Shown here: positions 15,321-22,884 of the stretch, in pieces
Layout of the letters: every line of letters begins with the position of its first letter
Position numbering within the stretch: position 1 is the stretch's first letter
Source of the DNA: a virus
Strand: one strand, 5' to 3'
DNA length: 40,701 bases
Virus record (IMG/VR): IMGVR_UViG_3300005515_000259
Coordinates: 1 to 40,701 of that record
Notes under the pieces: model-generated
What the model was told of the DNA's origin: nothing
The model's input: the letters and a program-made list of their open reading frames with translations, nothing else
Database searches by the model: none
Position numbers and translations under genes: made by a program

Positions 15321-16811
15321 TCAGTACTGCAGGCGGAACTGGTTCAGCACGGCGAAGACGCGCAGCTGGTTGACGTAGTCCGGCGTGAACAGGACATCGA
15401 TCCGGTTCGGATCGGACCCCGGCCGCTCGACGATCAGGTTGGCTGCGAACAGCGTGGCGTTTTCCACGTAGCCGTCGTATTCCATCTTTGCGTACTCGGC
15501 GATCAGCTCGCCGCGGATGACCGCCGGCGTGACGATGGCTGAGCCAGCTGCGAAGCGCGTGCCGTCGTTGGCGAGCTTGTGACGCGGGTACTTGCTCGTG
15601 ATGATCGACTTCAGGCGGCGCAGCACATAGGCCGACAGGTGAAGCACCTCGCTGTCGAGATAGGACGTGTCGGGCTGCGCGAACAGATTCTTCTGGTACG
15701 TGGTGATCGCGCGCTCGACGCGCAGCTGACCCGGCGTCACATAGCTGGTCGCCAGGCCATAGGTCAGCAGCGACTGGCGCTCGGTGAACAAGAACTTCTT
15801 GCCCGCGCGCGGCACCAGGATGTTCGTGAGCGCGCCGGTCTGCGTCGGACGGGCTGGGTCGGCATTGATGAAGACGGCGTTGCGCGCACAGTAGGCGGCC
15901 GCGTATTCATAGCCCGGGTTCGGGCAGTCGACGTCGATCGCCGCGATCGTGTGGTGCTGGTCGTTGCGCGCGCCGCCCGCAGCGATCAAGGTGCCCAGGG
16001 TACCGCGCAAAGCGGTGTAGCAGTGCCCGTAGATCTGGCGGCTCCAAGACCAGCGGCCCGTGGTGTCGTTGAGCTCGGCTGCGAACGCATCCAGGCTGGT
16101 CGTGTCGGTGTACGGGTGCGTGATGAAGTCGTACTCATCGTCGCCCATGGCCGTGATCACCGGCGTCAGCGTCGGGTTCGTCGTGCCCGCCGAGAGAGTG
16201 GCCGCGTAGGTCAGCGTGATGCCAGCTGGCAATGCCTCGCCGCCTGCCGAGCCTTGGAAGCTGTCGACGAGCGTGATGTCATTGCCGGTCAGGCCCTTCC
16301 ACTTGCAGGTGAGCGTGACGACACCGACAGCAGAGGTGGCTGTGACCGGAAGGTCTGTGGCGGCCGTGACCGCTGCGGCGATCGCAGCGGCGATCGTGGT
16401 CGGCGTGTCGGTCGTCAGCACTGCGACCTGGATGCGCTGGCCAGCAATGTAGAAATTGAGCGTGCCCGCGGCGGTCGGCGCGCCGGCGACCGTGATGGTG
16501 CCAGCGGCTGCGACGCCTGCGCCGGCGTCGGCCACTGCGATGCACCACAGCTCGCCGAAGCTGTCGTTGTCACGGTAGGCCTTGACCTGGCGCGCGAGCA
16601 TGCTGCCGCGGCCGAACAACGCGATCGCCTGGGCGACCGAAGGCACGATGTACGGCGTGTTGACAGCGGCCGAGCCCGTAGCGAGCTTCTGGCCGATGGC
16701 CAGGGCGCGGCGGATGCCGGTGCCCTGGCCATTGGCCTGGCTGTTGTCCATTTCCGCGTAGAACAGCGGAACCCGCACCTGCTGCGGGATGTTGTTGAAG
16801 GGGACGGTCAT
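15321..16811 (-). CDS. Tail sheath protein (Mu gpL-like)
   Basis: The 496-residue protein is the contractile sheath. Typical are the start VPFNNIPQQVRVPLFYAEMDNSQ-type sequence, the N-terminal ALAIGQKLATGSA and LFGRGSMLARQVKAYR stretches, a central beta-rich insertion domain (GTITVAGAPTAAGTLNFYIAG), and the C-terminal IRGELIAEYAKMEYDGYVEN and PDYVNQLRVFAV motifs. A ribosome-binding site GGAGAG lies before the ATG. It begins just after the terminator at 16829-16851. Confidence 0.94.
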   Translation of the reverse strand: MTVPFNNIPQQVRVPLFYAEMDNSQANGQGTGIRRALAIGQKLATGSAAVNTPYIVPSVAQAIALFGRGSMLARQVKAYRDNDSFGELWCIAVADAGAGVAAAGTITVAGAPTAAGTLNFYIAGQRIQVAVLTTDTPTTIAAAIAAAVTAATDLPVTATSAVGVVTLTCKWKGLTGNDITLVDSFQGSAGGEALPAGITLTYAATLSAGTTNPTLTPVITAMGDDEYDFITHPYTDTTSLDAFAAELNDTTGRWSWSRQIYGHCYTALRGTLGTLIAAGGARNDQHHTIAAIDVDCPNPGYEYAAAYCARNAVFINADPARPTQTGALTNILVPRAGKKFLFTERQSLLTYGLATSYVTPGQLRVERAITTYQKNLFAQPDTSYLDSEVLHLSAYVLRRLKSIITSKYPRHKLANDGTRFAAGSAIVTPAVIRGELIAEYAKMEYDGYVENATLFAANLIVERPGSDPNRIDVLFTPDYVNQLRVFAVLNQFRLQY

Positions 16812-16828
16812 GGTTCTCTCCGGAAATG

Positions 16829-16851
16829 AAAAAGCCCGCTAGAAGCGGGCT
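16829..16851 (-). terminator. Intrinsic terminator before the sheath gene
   Basis: Minus strand: stem GCCCGCT with AGCGGGC, loop TCT, followed by TTTTT. It lies between the gp38-like gene and the tail sheath. It would separate head from tail transcription unless transcripts read through. Confidence 0.75.
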
Positions 16852-16878
16852 GCGGGTGTGAGGGCGGCGGGTGCCGGC

Positions 16879-17097
16879 TTACTTCGACTTGACGATCGGC
16901 GCAGCGGCTGGCGCGGCGGCCTGCGCGACAACCGACGTCGGCGGGGTGTCGGCCGGGTCGACCAACTCCACGTCCTTGTCGTCGACGCGACGGTTCCAAT
17001 AGGTCGACGTCGGGTCGACTTCGCGGCCTTCGGCAGCCAGGAGGCCGCCACGTTCGATGTCGGGGACGCTGCGCCCGGCTGCTGGTTTCACAAACAT
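16879..17097 (-). CDS. Small Mu gp38-like protein (DUF2635 type)
   Basis: The 72-residue protein has the compact pattern of the DUF2635 family: MFVKPAAGRSVPDIERGG, then VPTSTYWNRRVDDKDVELVD-type sequence (seen here as DPTSTYWNRRVDDKDVEL), then an alanine-proline tail. In Mu it sits just upstream of the sheath gene L, as here. The molecular role is unknown. Confidence 0.82.
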   Translation of the reverse strand: MFVKPAAGRSVPDIERGGLLAAEGREVDPTSTYWNRRVDDKDVELVDPADTPPTSVVAQAAAPAAAPIVKSK

Positions 17098-17109
17098 GAT
17101 TCGCTCCTG

Positions 17110-17694
17110 TCAGGGTGGGTTGAGGTTGGTTGAGTGAGTCTGGAACTCGATGCGGCCATCGGGTCCGGGGTATTTCACGTTTTTGTCGGCGATCGGGTCG
17201 ACGACGTCGGCACTGGTGTGGATGGTGTTGAAATTCGGGAGCGCGTCGAGCTGCGGCTGTTCCCAGCCGTCCTCGGGGCCGATCTGCATGGCAGCGCCGA
17301 ACTCGAACTGATACCAGAGCTGTGCGCGGTGCAAGCTCTGAAGGCTGCCACCCTCGTACGTCACGCCGTTGTGCTCGAGCGTCGGCCGCCAGCCGAGCAG
17401 CGCTTTCCACACTTGGCCGCGGACCTCGTGCAAACCGGTGGCCGGCGTTTGCCCGCGTTCGTCGTCGACGTTTTCGAGGCACACAACGACAGCCCAGGTC
17501 TCGTTCAGATCCTGCCGCACGCCGTTCTGCGCGATTGCCGGGCCTGGACTGTCCTCGAGCGGGATGACGAAGGCGCACGGCGTCAGCATGGCGGTGCTCT
17601 CGTCAAGCTCCTTGAAGCGCGCGGCACCCGCCACGCGGCCCGCGAAAGCCGGCGCGAATGAGCGCAGCTGCTGGATGACCAGATTTAGATCCAT
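17110..17694 (-). CDS. Tail terminator / Mu gp37-like protein
   Basis: The 194-residue protein has the pattern of tail completion proteins: a helical start (MDLNLVIQQLRSFAPAF), beta strands around LTPCAFVIPLED, the ETWAVVVCLENVDDERGQ stretch and VRGQVWKALLGW. Such proteins cap the growing tail tube and join it to the head. It sits between the gp10-like neck gene and the gp38-like gene. Confidence 0.78.
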   Translation of the reverse strand: MDLNLVIQQLRSFAPAFAGRVAGAARFKELDESTAMLTPCAFVIPLEDSPGPAIAQNGVRQDLNETWAVVVCLENVDDERGQTPATGLHEVRGQVWKALLGWRPTLEHNGVTYEGGSLQSLHRAQLWYQFEFGAAMQIGPEDGWEQPQLDALPNFNTIHTSADVVDPIADKNVKYPGPDGRIEFQTHSTNLNPP

Positions 17695-17699
17695 GATGC

Positions 17700-18113
17700 T
17701 CAGCGTGGTTTCAGAGCGCCCTGCAGCGCGGTGCGGATAGCGTCTTTGGCAGCCGCCCGACGCGTATCAAGCGCGGACTCCATGTAGTTCGCCCGCTTCT
17801 CGATGCCACGCTTCACGGAGCCGTAGTACAGAAAGGCGGGATAGAAGACTTCCATCTCGTTGGTTTTGAACGGCGACACGCGCGCCCAAAAGCCACCCGA
17901 CGACACCTTGACCTTGATCGAGCGCATGAGCACGCCGCTCTGCCGACCGGGCATTTCGCCAGGCCCGGAAATCGCCCGCCGCGCGACCAGGCGACGCGCC
18001 ACCTTGCGGATTTCGCCGCCCTGCTGGCGGAGCACCTTCTTGATCGGCTTCTTGTCGAAGTCGATGCGCGAGTGACCGGCCAGGGTGGCGGAGACGCGGA
18101 TCGCGTCGCTCAC
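17700..18113 (-). CDS. Neck protein, HK97 gp10-like
   Basis: The 137-residue basic protein shows the sequence RARRLVARRAISGPGEMPGRQSGVLMRSI-like core typical of gp10-type head-tail joining proteins, with FYPAFLYYGSVKRGIEKRANYMESAL near the C-terminus. It is basic and partly helical. It overlaps the head-closure gene by ATGA. Confidence 0.75.
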   Translation of the reverse strand: MSDAIRVSATLAGHSRIDFDKKPIKKVLRQQGGEIRKVARRLVARRAISGPGEMPGRQSGVLMRSIKVKVSSGGFWARVSPFKTNEMEVFYPAFLYYGSVKRGIEKRANYMESALDTRRAAAKDAIRTALQGALKPR

Positions 18114-18460
18114 GTGATCGCTCCTAGCTGCTCGAGGTCGATCAGGACGAAGTCCTTGCGGCCGTTGACGTCCGTCACGCGCCGCACCCGGTAGCGCATG
18201 CCTTCATGCTCGACGACGTGCTTCCCGGTGATCGTCAGCGCATTGATCGTCGACGTGCGCCAAGTGCAGGCGCGGTGGGTCATGCCGGCTTCGATTTGCT
18301 GTGTGCCGTAGAACAGTGCAGTGCCGGCGGGATCGATGCGTGCCCAGGCGTCCTGGCCCGCATCGAAGTTCTGGTCGATTGCGAACGCGACCGATGGCGC
18401 GTCGGACCACTTGCGAATCTTCACCAGGCGGTCTAGCTCGCCCACGGTTGGGTACTTCAC
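18110..18460 (-). CDS. Head closure / head-tail adaptor protein (SPP1 gp16-like)
   Basis: The 116-residue beta-rich protein has the LDRLVKIRKW start, the AWARIDPAGTALFYGTQQIEAG centre and the GMRYRVRRVTDVNGRKDFVLIDLEQ end seen in phage head-tail stoppers. These form the ring below the portal adaptor and stop DNA leakage. It overlaps both neighbours by ATGA. Confidence 0.85.
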   Translation of the reverse strand: MKYPTVGELDRLVKIRKWSDAPSVAFAIDQNFDAGQDAWARIDPAGTALFYGTQQIEAGMTHRACTWRTSTINALTITGKHVVEHEGMRYRVRRVTDVNGRKDFVLIDLEQLGAIT

Positions 18461-18954
18461 AGCGGCAGCCTTTCGCGGTGCGGCCAGAGCATGTTCTCAA
18501 AGGCCTGGTTCCTAAAGAGCTCCACGTCGCTCTGCGCCTGGGGATTGCGGATCAAGTCCGTGATCAACAACAGCATCGCCTGCTTGACGGTGGCCGGCAG
18601 GGTTGCGGCCGTCCAACCGCACTTGATGGTCACCACCACCGGCGCGACCGCCGTCAGGGTCAGCGTCCTCCCATCCGCCACCGGCAGGGGCAGGACCGGA
18701 GCGCCCGCGGCGGTCACGGACAAGACCTCTGTCACATCGCAGGGCAACACCGCGCGGCCGCACCAAGTGCGATACGTGTACTGCAGCACCTGCTCGCCGA
18801 CCGGCAAGCCGAGAAACGCCTCGGCGTAGTCGCGTGCCGCGGCGATCGCGTCGGCCAGCTCCGCGTCGCGATCGCTGCCGGTGATCTTGCACTGCAGCTT
18901 TGCGCGAGTGAGGTCAATGACCTGCGTTGCCGGCGTGATGATCTTGGGGTTCAT
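18457..18954 (-). CDS. Head-tail connector protein (HK97 gp6-like)
   Basis: The 165-residue protein has the adaptor pattern: VIDLTRAKLQCKITGSDRD at the start, the helical DAIAAARDYAEAFLGLPVG, the beta stretch TYRTWCGRAVLPCDV, and a C-terminal helical part with TVKQAMLLLITDLIRNP. ATG at 18954 was preferred, although its ribosome-binding site is poor; the frame stays open to a TTG at 19002 that lies in a stem-loop. Confidence 0.85.
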   Translation of the reverse strand: MNPKIITPATQVIDLTRAKLQCKITGSDRDAELADAIAAARDYAEAFLGLPVGEQVLQYTYRTWCGRAVLPCDVTEVLSVTAAGAPVLPLPVADGRTLTLTAVAPVVVTIKCGWTAATLPATVKQAMLLLITDLIRNPQAQSDVELFRNQAFENMLWPHRERLPL

Positions 18955-18993
18955 GGTCTGTTCGTGGTTCACGAAACGCGAAAGCGCTTGCAG

Positions 18994-19028
18994 CTTGTGC
19001 AAGCCGACAAAGCGCCGGCTTGCACAAG
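18994..19028. repeat. 13-bp perfect inverted repeat (stem-loop)
   Basis: CTTGTGCAAGCCG at 18994-19006 pairs perfectly with CGGCTTGCACAAG at 19016-19028 across a nine-base loop. No T tract follows on either strand, so it is not a standard terminator. It lies between the small decoration-like gene and the connector gene and could act in mRNA processing or stability. Confidence 0.7.
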
Positions 19029-19056
19029 GACTCGCGCGAGCGAGCCTTGCAGGGGA

Positions 19057-19398
19057 TCAGGACTTGTTCTGGTCGAGCGCCAGCGCATAGGCGACCGCCG
19101 CCTTGTTGCTGTCGGCCAGGCCGGCGGCTTCGGCGTCCTTCAACGCCGCGGCGTCCAACTCGACGACGTCGTTTGCGTTGCCGAACGGAGAGTTCACGAG
19201 CAGGCGGGCCTTCGTGGTCTTGCCGGACTTCTTGGCTTCGGTTGCGGCATCGCCGTCGACCTTTGCAACCTTGTCGTCCAGCATGCGCTCGGCAATGTCA
19301 TCGGGCGCTTCGAACTTCTCGCCTTCGACAAAGCCGGGCTGGTTGGCGGCATATGCACCCGCTGCGATGAGCGTGAGCGCGATCAGTTTTTTTGCCAT
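19057..19398 (-). CDS. Small protein next to the capsid gene, unknown role
   Basis: The 113-residue protein starts with a beta-rich stretch that could be mistaken for a signal peptide (MAKKLIALTLIAAGAYA), then QPGFVEGEKFEAPDDIAERML, a lysine-threonine linker and a helical C-terminus (AALKDAEAAGLADSNKAAV). The PGFVEGEKFEAPDD pattern recurs in small phage proteins coded after the capsid. A decoration or accessory head role is possible. AAGGAG lies eight bases before the ATG. Confidence 0.65.
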   Translation of the reverse strand: MAKKLIALTLIAAGAYAANQPGFVEGEKFEAPDDIAERMLDDKVAKVDGDAATEAKKSGKTTKARLLVNSPFGNANDVVELDAAALKDAEAAGLADSNKAAVAYALALDQNKS

Positions 19399-19421
19399 GG
19401 GTGGACTCCTTCAAATGGGGG

Positions 19422-19455
19422 AAAAAAGAAAGGCCGTGCACGCAGGTGCACGGCC
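19422..19455 (-). terminator. Intrinsic terminator after the capsid gene
   Basis: Minus strand: a perfect ten-base stem GGCCGTGCAC with GTGCACGGCC, loop CTGC, followed by TTTCTTTTTT. It follows the major capsid gene, where a partial terminator could favour capsid mRNA over downstream genes. Confidence 0.85.
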
Positions 19456-19488
19456 CAAGGCACCTGCAAAACAGGCTGTGCGCCAGGC

Positions 19489-20721
19489 TTAGGTAGCCGG
19501 GTGCTGGTACGTCTTCACCGAGTTGACGTCCATCAGGTTCCCGCCCGCGCGTGCCCATGCGAGGAAGCCGATTTGGCCCTTCGAGACGAACGCGCTGTCG
19601 TCGAAGCGGAACATCGTCACGTCCATGGCGTCGCGGATCAGGTACTTGTGCAGGTTGCCGAAAGCCATCGACTTCGCGTTCGCACCGGCTGCCGGCGCGT
19701 CGTTGTTGATGTTCACCGGGTAGCCCAGCAGGCGGTCGGGCGTCTTCGCAGCGGCGCCCTCGTCGTAGCTCGGTGTCCAGATCGGGCGGCCCGACGTGTC
19801 CTTGATCTTGCGGACCACCCGGCGCATAGACTGCGAGAACATCCAGCCGGGCTCCACGTTCGGCAGCTCGGGCGTGCTGGGCGGGTTGTCCAGATAGGCT
19901 GCGTCGAGCGAGTCGACCAGGTCGACCAGGTCGTCGTAGGTCACCGTGGTGACCTGGCCCGTCGTGCCGACCTTGCCGACGCCGGCCGCCGTGAACAGAC
20001 CCATGGGCTGGCCCGTGCCAGTGCCAGTGGAGAAGTAGATGTTCTGCGCGCGACCGATGCGATCGCGCATGCGCTTTTGCACCATGGCCACGATGTCGAT
20101 GCTCGAGTCCTGGATCAGCTCGATCGGGATCGTGATGATCTTGGAGCCGAACTTGAAGACGTTCAGCGAGCGGGTACCGAAGGTCGGGTCGGCCGAAGTG
20201 GCGGCCACGTTCTGCGCGACGATCTCGCCGACCTCGGTGGTGCCGTCGCTGGTCGGGTAGGCCAGGTCGGCCCCGTTGGCCGTCGTGATCTGGTCGGCGA
20301 CGCGGCGCATGAAGCCATAGGCCTTCAGCAGATCGATCAGCGACGTGGCCACGAGCGGCTGCACGGTGAAGCCACCCTCCGAGCCCGTGGTCGTGCTCAT
20401 CGTGTTGCGCACCTTCTGGGCGTCTTCCTGCGACATTTCGCGGAAGCTCTTGCGCATGAAGATCTCGAGGCCTTGCTGCAGCTCGGTCTTCTTGGCGTTC
20501 GGCTCGTTGCGGATGACGTTACCGAAATCCTTGTCTGCGGCCAGGTTCAGCGCGCGCTCGTGAGCGTCGATCTGCTGCTCGACGCGCTCGGCTTCGTCGA
20601 CGACAGCGTCGAACTTGGCCTTGTCCTCGGCGGTCCAGGTCTTGGCGCCGGCGGCGGCCAGCTGGGCGTTGGCGTCTTTCTTCAGAGCGGAGAGACGCTC
20701 CCGGAGTGCTTGCATGCTCAT
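19489..20721 (-). CDS. Major capsid protein, HK97 family
   Basis: The 410-residue protein has the HK97 layout. An N-terminal coiled-coil delta domain (about residues 1-100, MSMQALRERLSALKKDANAQ) probably acts as scaffold and is cut off by the protease. The mature part begins near the TTTGSEGGFTVQPLVATSLI stretch, with an E-loop and the conserved DRLLGYPVNINNDAP near the C-terminus. AAGGAA precedes the ATG by six bases. It lies between two terminators. Confidence 0.95.
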   Translation of the reverse strand: MSMQALRERLSALKKDANAQLAAAGAKTWTAEDKAKFDAVVDEAERVEQQIDAHERALNLAADKDFGNVIRNEPNAKKTELQQGLEIFMRKSFREMSQEDAQKVRNTMSTTTGSEGGFTVQPLVATSLIDLLKAYGFMRRVADQITTANGADLAYPTSDGTTEVGEIVAQNVAATSADPTFGTRSLNVFKFGSKIITIPIELIQDSSIDIVAMVQKRMRDRIGRAQNIYFSTGTGTGQPMGLFTAAGVGKVGTTGQVTTVTYDDLVDLVDSLDAAYLDNPPSTPELPNVEPGWMFSQSMRRVVRKIKDTSGRPIWTPSYDEGAAAKTPDRLLGYPVNINNDAPAAGANAKSMAFGNLHKYLIRDAMDVTMFRFDDSAFVSKGQIGFLAWARAGGNLMDVNSVKTYQHPAT

Positions 20722-20747
20722 ATCGATTCCTTCTGGGTTGGTGAGCT

Positions 20748-20774
20748 AAAAAAAAAGCCACCCAAGTGGGTGGC
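20748..20774 (-). terminator. Intrinsic terminator between protease and capsid
   Basis: Minus strand: stem GCCACCC with GGGTGGC, loop ACTT, followed by nine T. A strong signal inside the head operon. Confidence 0.88.
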
Positions 20775-20794
20775 CGGTCGCTGAAGCGAGAGCG

Positions 20795-21532
20795 TCAGGC
20801 GATCTGTAGGACTCGCAGTCGGCGCTCGGCGTGAGCACGGTGCGCTGCGTAGTCGGGTTCGGGTTCGGGCGGCTGGCGCTGCTCGAGCAGGGCTTTCGGC
20901 GTTTTGTCGTAGGCCGTGAGGTTCCAGGTGCGGTTCTCCGCAGCGGCTTTGTCGGGCAGCGCTGCCAAGCGGTTCGCGAAGCCGTGCTCGACAGCTTCCT
21001 CGGCGCTGAACCAGGTCTCCCCGTCCATCCAGTCGACCAGTTGCTTCGCATCCAGTCCAGTGCGGCGCGCATAGTCCGCCACGATCGCCGCGTCGACCTT
21101 GTCGAGCAGGTCCGCGTTCTTGCGCATCTCGTGCTTGTTGCCCATCGCGTACGTCCACCCGTTGTGGATCATGTACATGCCGCCCTCCGAGATCTCGATC
21201 TCGTCGCACGCGTCGACCACCGTTGTGGCTGCGCTTGCGGCCAGGCCGTCGACGTGCCCGATCGTCTTGCCCTTGAACTGCTGAAGCGCTGTGCGGATCG
21301 CCCGGCCTTCAAAGACGTCGCCGCCAGGCGAATTCACGCGGACGTGCAGCGTGGTGGTGGGGTCGAGCGCGGCAACGACCGGCGCGATCTGCAGCGCCGA
21401 GACGCCCCACCAGGCGTCGATGACGTCGTAGATGTAGAGCGTCGCCTCCTCGCTGCCTTCGGCCCGCACCAGGCTGAGCGGGCGGCGTTCGTTGGCCGCG
21501 TTGTCGCGCAGCATCTGCAGAAGTTTTCTCAT
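20795..21532 (-). CDS. Prohead protease, ClpP-like serine protease
   Basis: The 245-residue protein resembles ClpP-type phage maturation proteases that cut the capsid scaffold domain. Visible motifs are VRVNSPGGDVFEG near residue 65, GLAASAATTV with catalytic Ser100, and MIHNGW with His123; a third residue may be an Asp in DLLDKVD near residue 144. The C-terminus is charged. It overlaps the portal stop by ATGA and lies before the capsid. Confidence 0.93.
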   Translation of the reverse strand: MRKLLQMLRDNAANERRPLSLVRAEGSEEATLYIYDVIDAWWGVSALQIAPVVAALDPTTTLHVRVNSPGGDVFEGRAIRTALQQFKGKTIGHVDGLAASAATTVVDACDEIEISEGGMYMIHNGWTYAMGNKHEMRKNADLLDKVDAAIVADYARRTGLDAKQLVDWMDGETWFSAEEAVEHGFANRLAALPDKAAAENRTWNLTAYDKTPKALLEQRQPPEPEPDYAAHRAHAERRLRVLQIA

Positions 21533-22884
21533 GGTGTCGTTTCCTCGGTTTCGGTGGGATCGTCGGCCGCCTTCGGGCCAGCGGCGGGCTTGTCGGGTGG
21601 GAAATACACGGTGGCTGATCGCCCGCCCTCGGGCTTCAGATTCTTCGTCTGCCGCACCTCGTCGACCGACATCCAGCCAGGCCCGGAGCCGGGGCCGCCC
21701 AGCGCCGCGCGGAAGTAGCCGGATTGCCCTTTGCTGTCGAGCGACAGGAGCGCATCGCGATCGAACTCGACGAAGTAGCGAGCGGACCGCGGGAACAGTT
21801 TGCGGTTGAGTTCCTGCTCGATTCGAACCAGGTGCGTCTCGAGGGTGTACTGCACGAAGGCCCGGCTCATCGCCTCGATGCCGCTGCCCCAGCTGGTGCT
21901 CGCGCTGGTCTCGCCGATCATGTGCGGCGGCACACCGAACGCCCTGGCGATGTCGATCACCTGGAACTTGCGGCCCTCGAGCAGCTGAGCATCCTCGGCG
22001 GTCAGGCTGAGCGTGTCGGCCTTCAAGCCCTCGGTCAGCACCAGCGGAAGCTTGTGTGCGTTATCGATGCCGCTGTACTTGGCTGCGAAAGACTCCCGCA
22101 GATCCGTAATCGTTTTCGGCTGCAGCGTCTTGTCGCTCGAGAGGACGATCGAGGGATGCGCTCCGCCGGCAAAGAACTTGCCGCTGTATTCGTCCATCGC
22201 CATCGCAGTGCCGGCGGCGTTTCGAGCTGCCCACTGGATCACACTCATGCCACGGATGCCGTCGAAGCCGAAGCCGGGGAAATGCAGCATGTCGTCCTGG
22301 TCGCAACCCCAGGTGCGAACGTCGCTGATCGAGTAGGCCAGGCGGTCGCTGTCCGCCGTGGTCACCCGTCGCGGCGCGACGGCTTCATATGGAAGCGGCA
22401 CCAACTCCTTGATTTCGCCGATGCGGTTGCGCCGGATGAAGGTGAAGCCCGACTCGCGCAACAGCATGCCGGAGACAGCGTTCTCCCAGTGGCTCGCAGC
22501 GGTGAAACGCGCCGAGGGCTGCTCGTTGAGCAGGTAGTACAACGACTCCTCCTCCAGCTGCTCCCGCTGCCGGCCAACGCCGCGGCGGTACTGCAGCAGC
22601 GGGACCGAGGCCACGCCGCCTGCGATGCGCTGCACGCACGCGAACACCGCGGATACACGCATGGCCGAAGTGGCCGTGACAGCGACTCCGGCAGACGACG
22701 TGCTCGTGCCGAACAGCTGCAGCATCGCGGGCGAGTCGCCGCTGATCACCTGCGTGCTGTCCGTGACGTCGTTTCGCACCGTTGGCGCACTGCCCATGCG
22801 GCGATCTGCGCCTGGCCGCGAACCTGCCCAGGTGGCCAGCACACGCGAGGTGTGCCGGGTCGCCTCAAGATTCAGGGTGCTCAT
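21529..22884 (-). CDS. Portal protein, HK97 family
   Basis: The 451-residue protein has the HK97 portal pattern: AMRVSAVFACVQRIAGGVASVP near residue 75, the LLNEQPSARFTAASHWE block, the FGFDGIRGMSVIQWAAR clip region and the C-terminal FGVPPHMIGETSASTSWGSG motif. It forms the dodecameric vertex ring through which DNA enters. The C-terminal tail is acidic and proline-rich. It overlaps the large terminase and protease genes by ATGA. Confidence 0.95.
   Translation of the reverse strand: MSTLNLEATRHTSRVLATWAGSRPGADRRMGSAPTVRNDVTDSTQVISGDSPAMLQLFGTSTSSAGVAVTATSAMRVSAVFACVQRIAGGVASVPLLQYRRGVGRQREQLEEESLYYLLNEQPSARFTAASHWENAVSGMLLRESGFTFIRRNRIGEIKELVPLPYEAVAPRRVTTADSDRLAYSISDVRTWGCDQDDMLHFPGFGFDGIRGMSVIQWAARNAAGTAMAMDEYSGKFFAGGAHPSIVLSSDKTLQPKTITDLRESFAAKYSGIDNAHKLPLVLTEGLKADTLSLTAEDAQLLEGRKFQVIDIARAFGVPPHMIGETSASTSWGSGIEAMSRAFVQYTLETHLVRIEQELNRKLFPRSARYFVEFDRDALLSLDSKGQSGYFRAALGGPGSGPGWMSVDEVRQTKNLKPEGGRSATVYFPPDKPAAGPKAADDPTETEETTP

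Noticed and set aside
18301-20784. 827-codon open frame on the plus strand opposite capsid and connector genes
   Set aside because: It is antisense to well-recognised head genes, has histidine- and arginine-rich unnatural composition and no ribosome-binding site. High-GC DNA gives such mirror frames.
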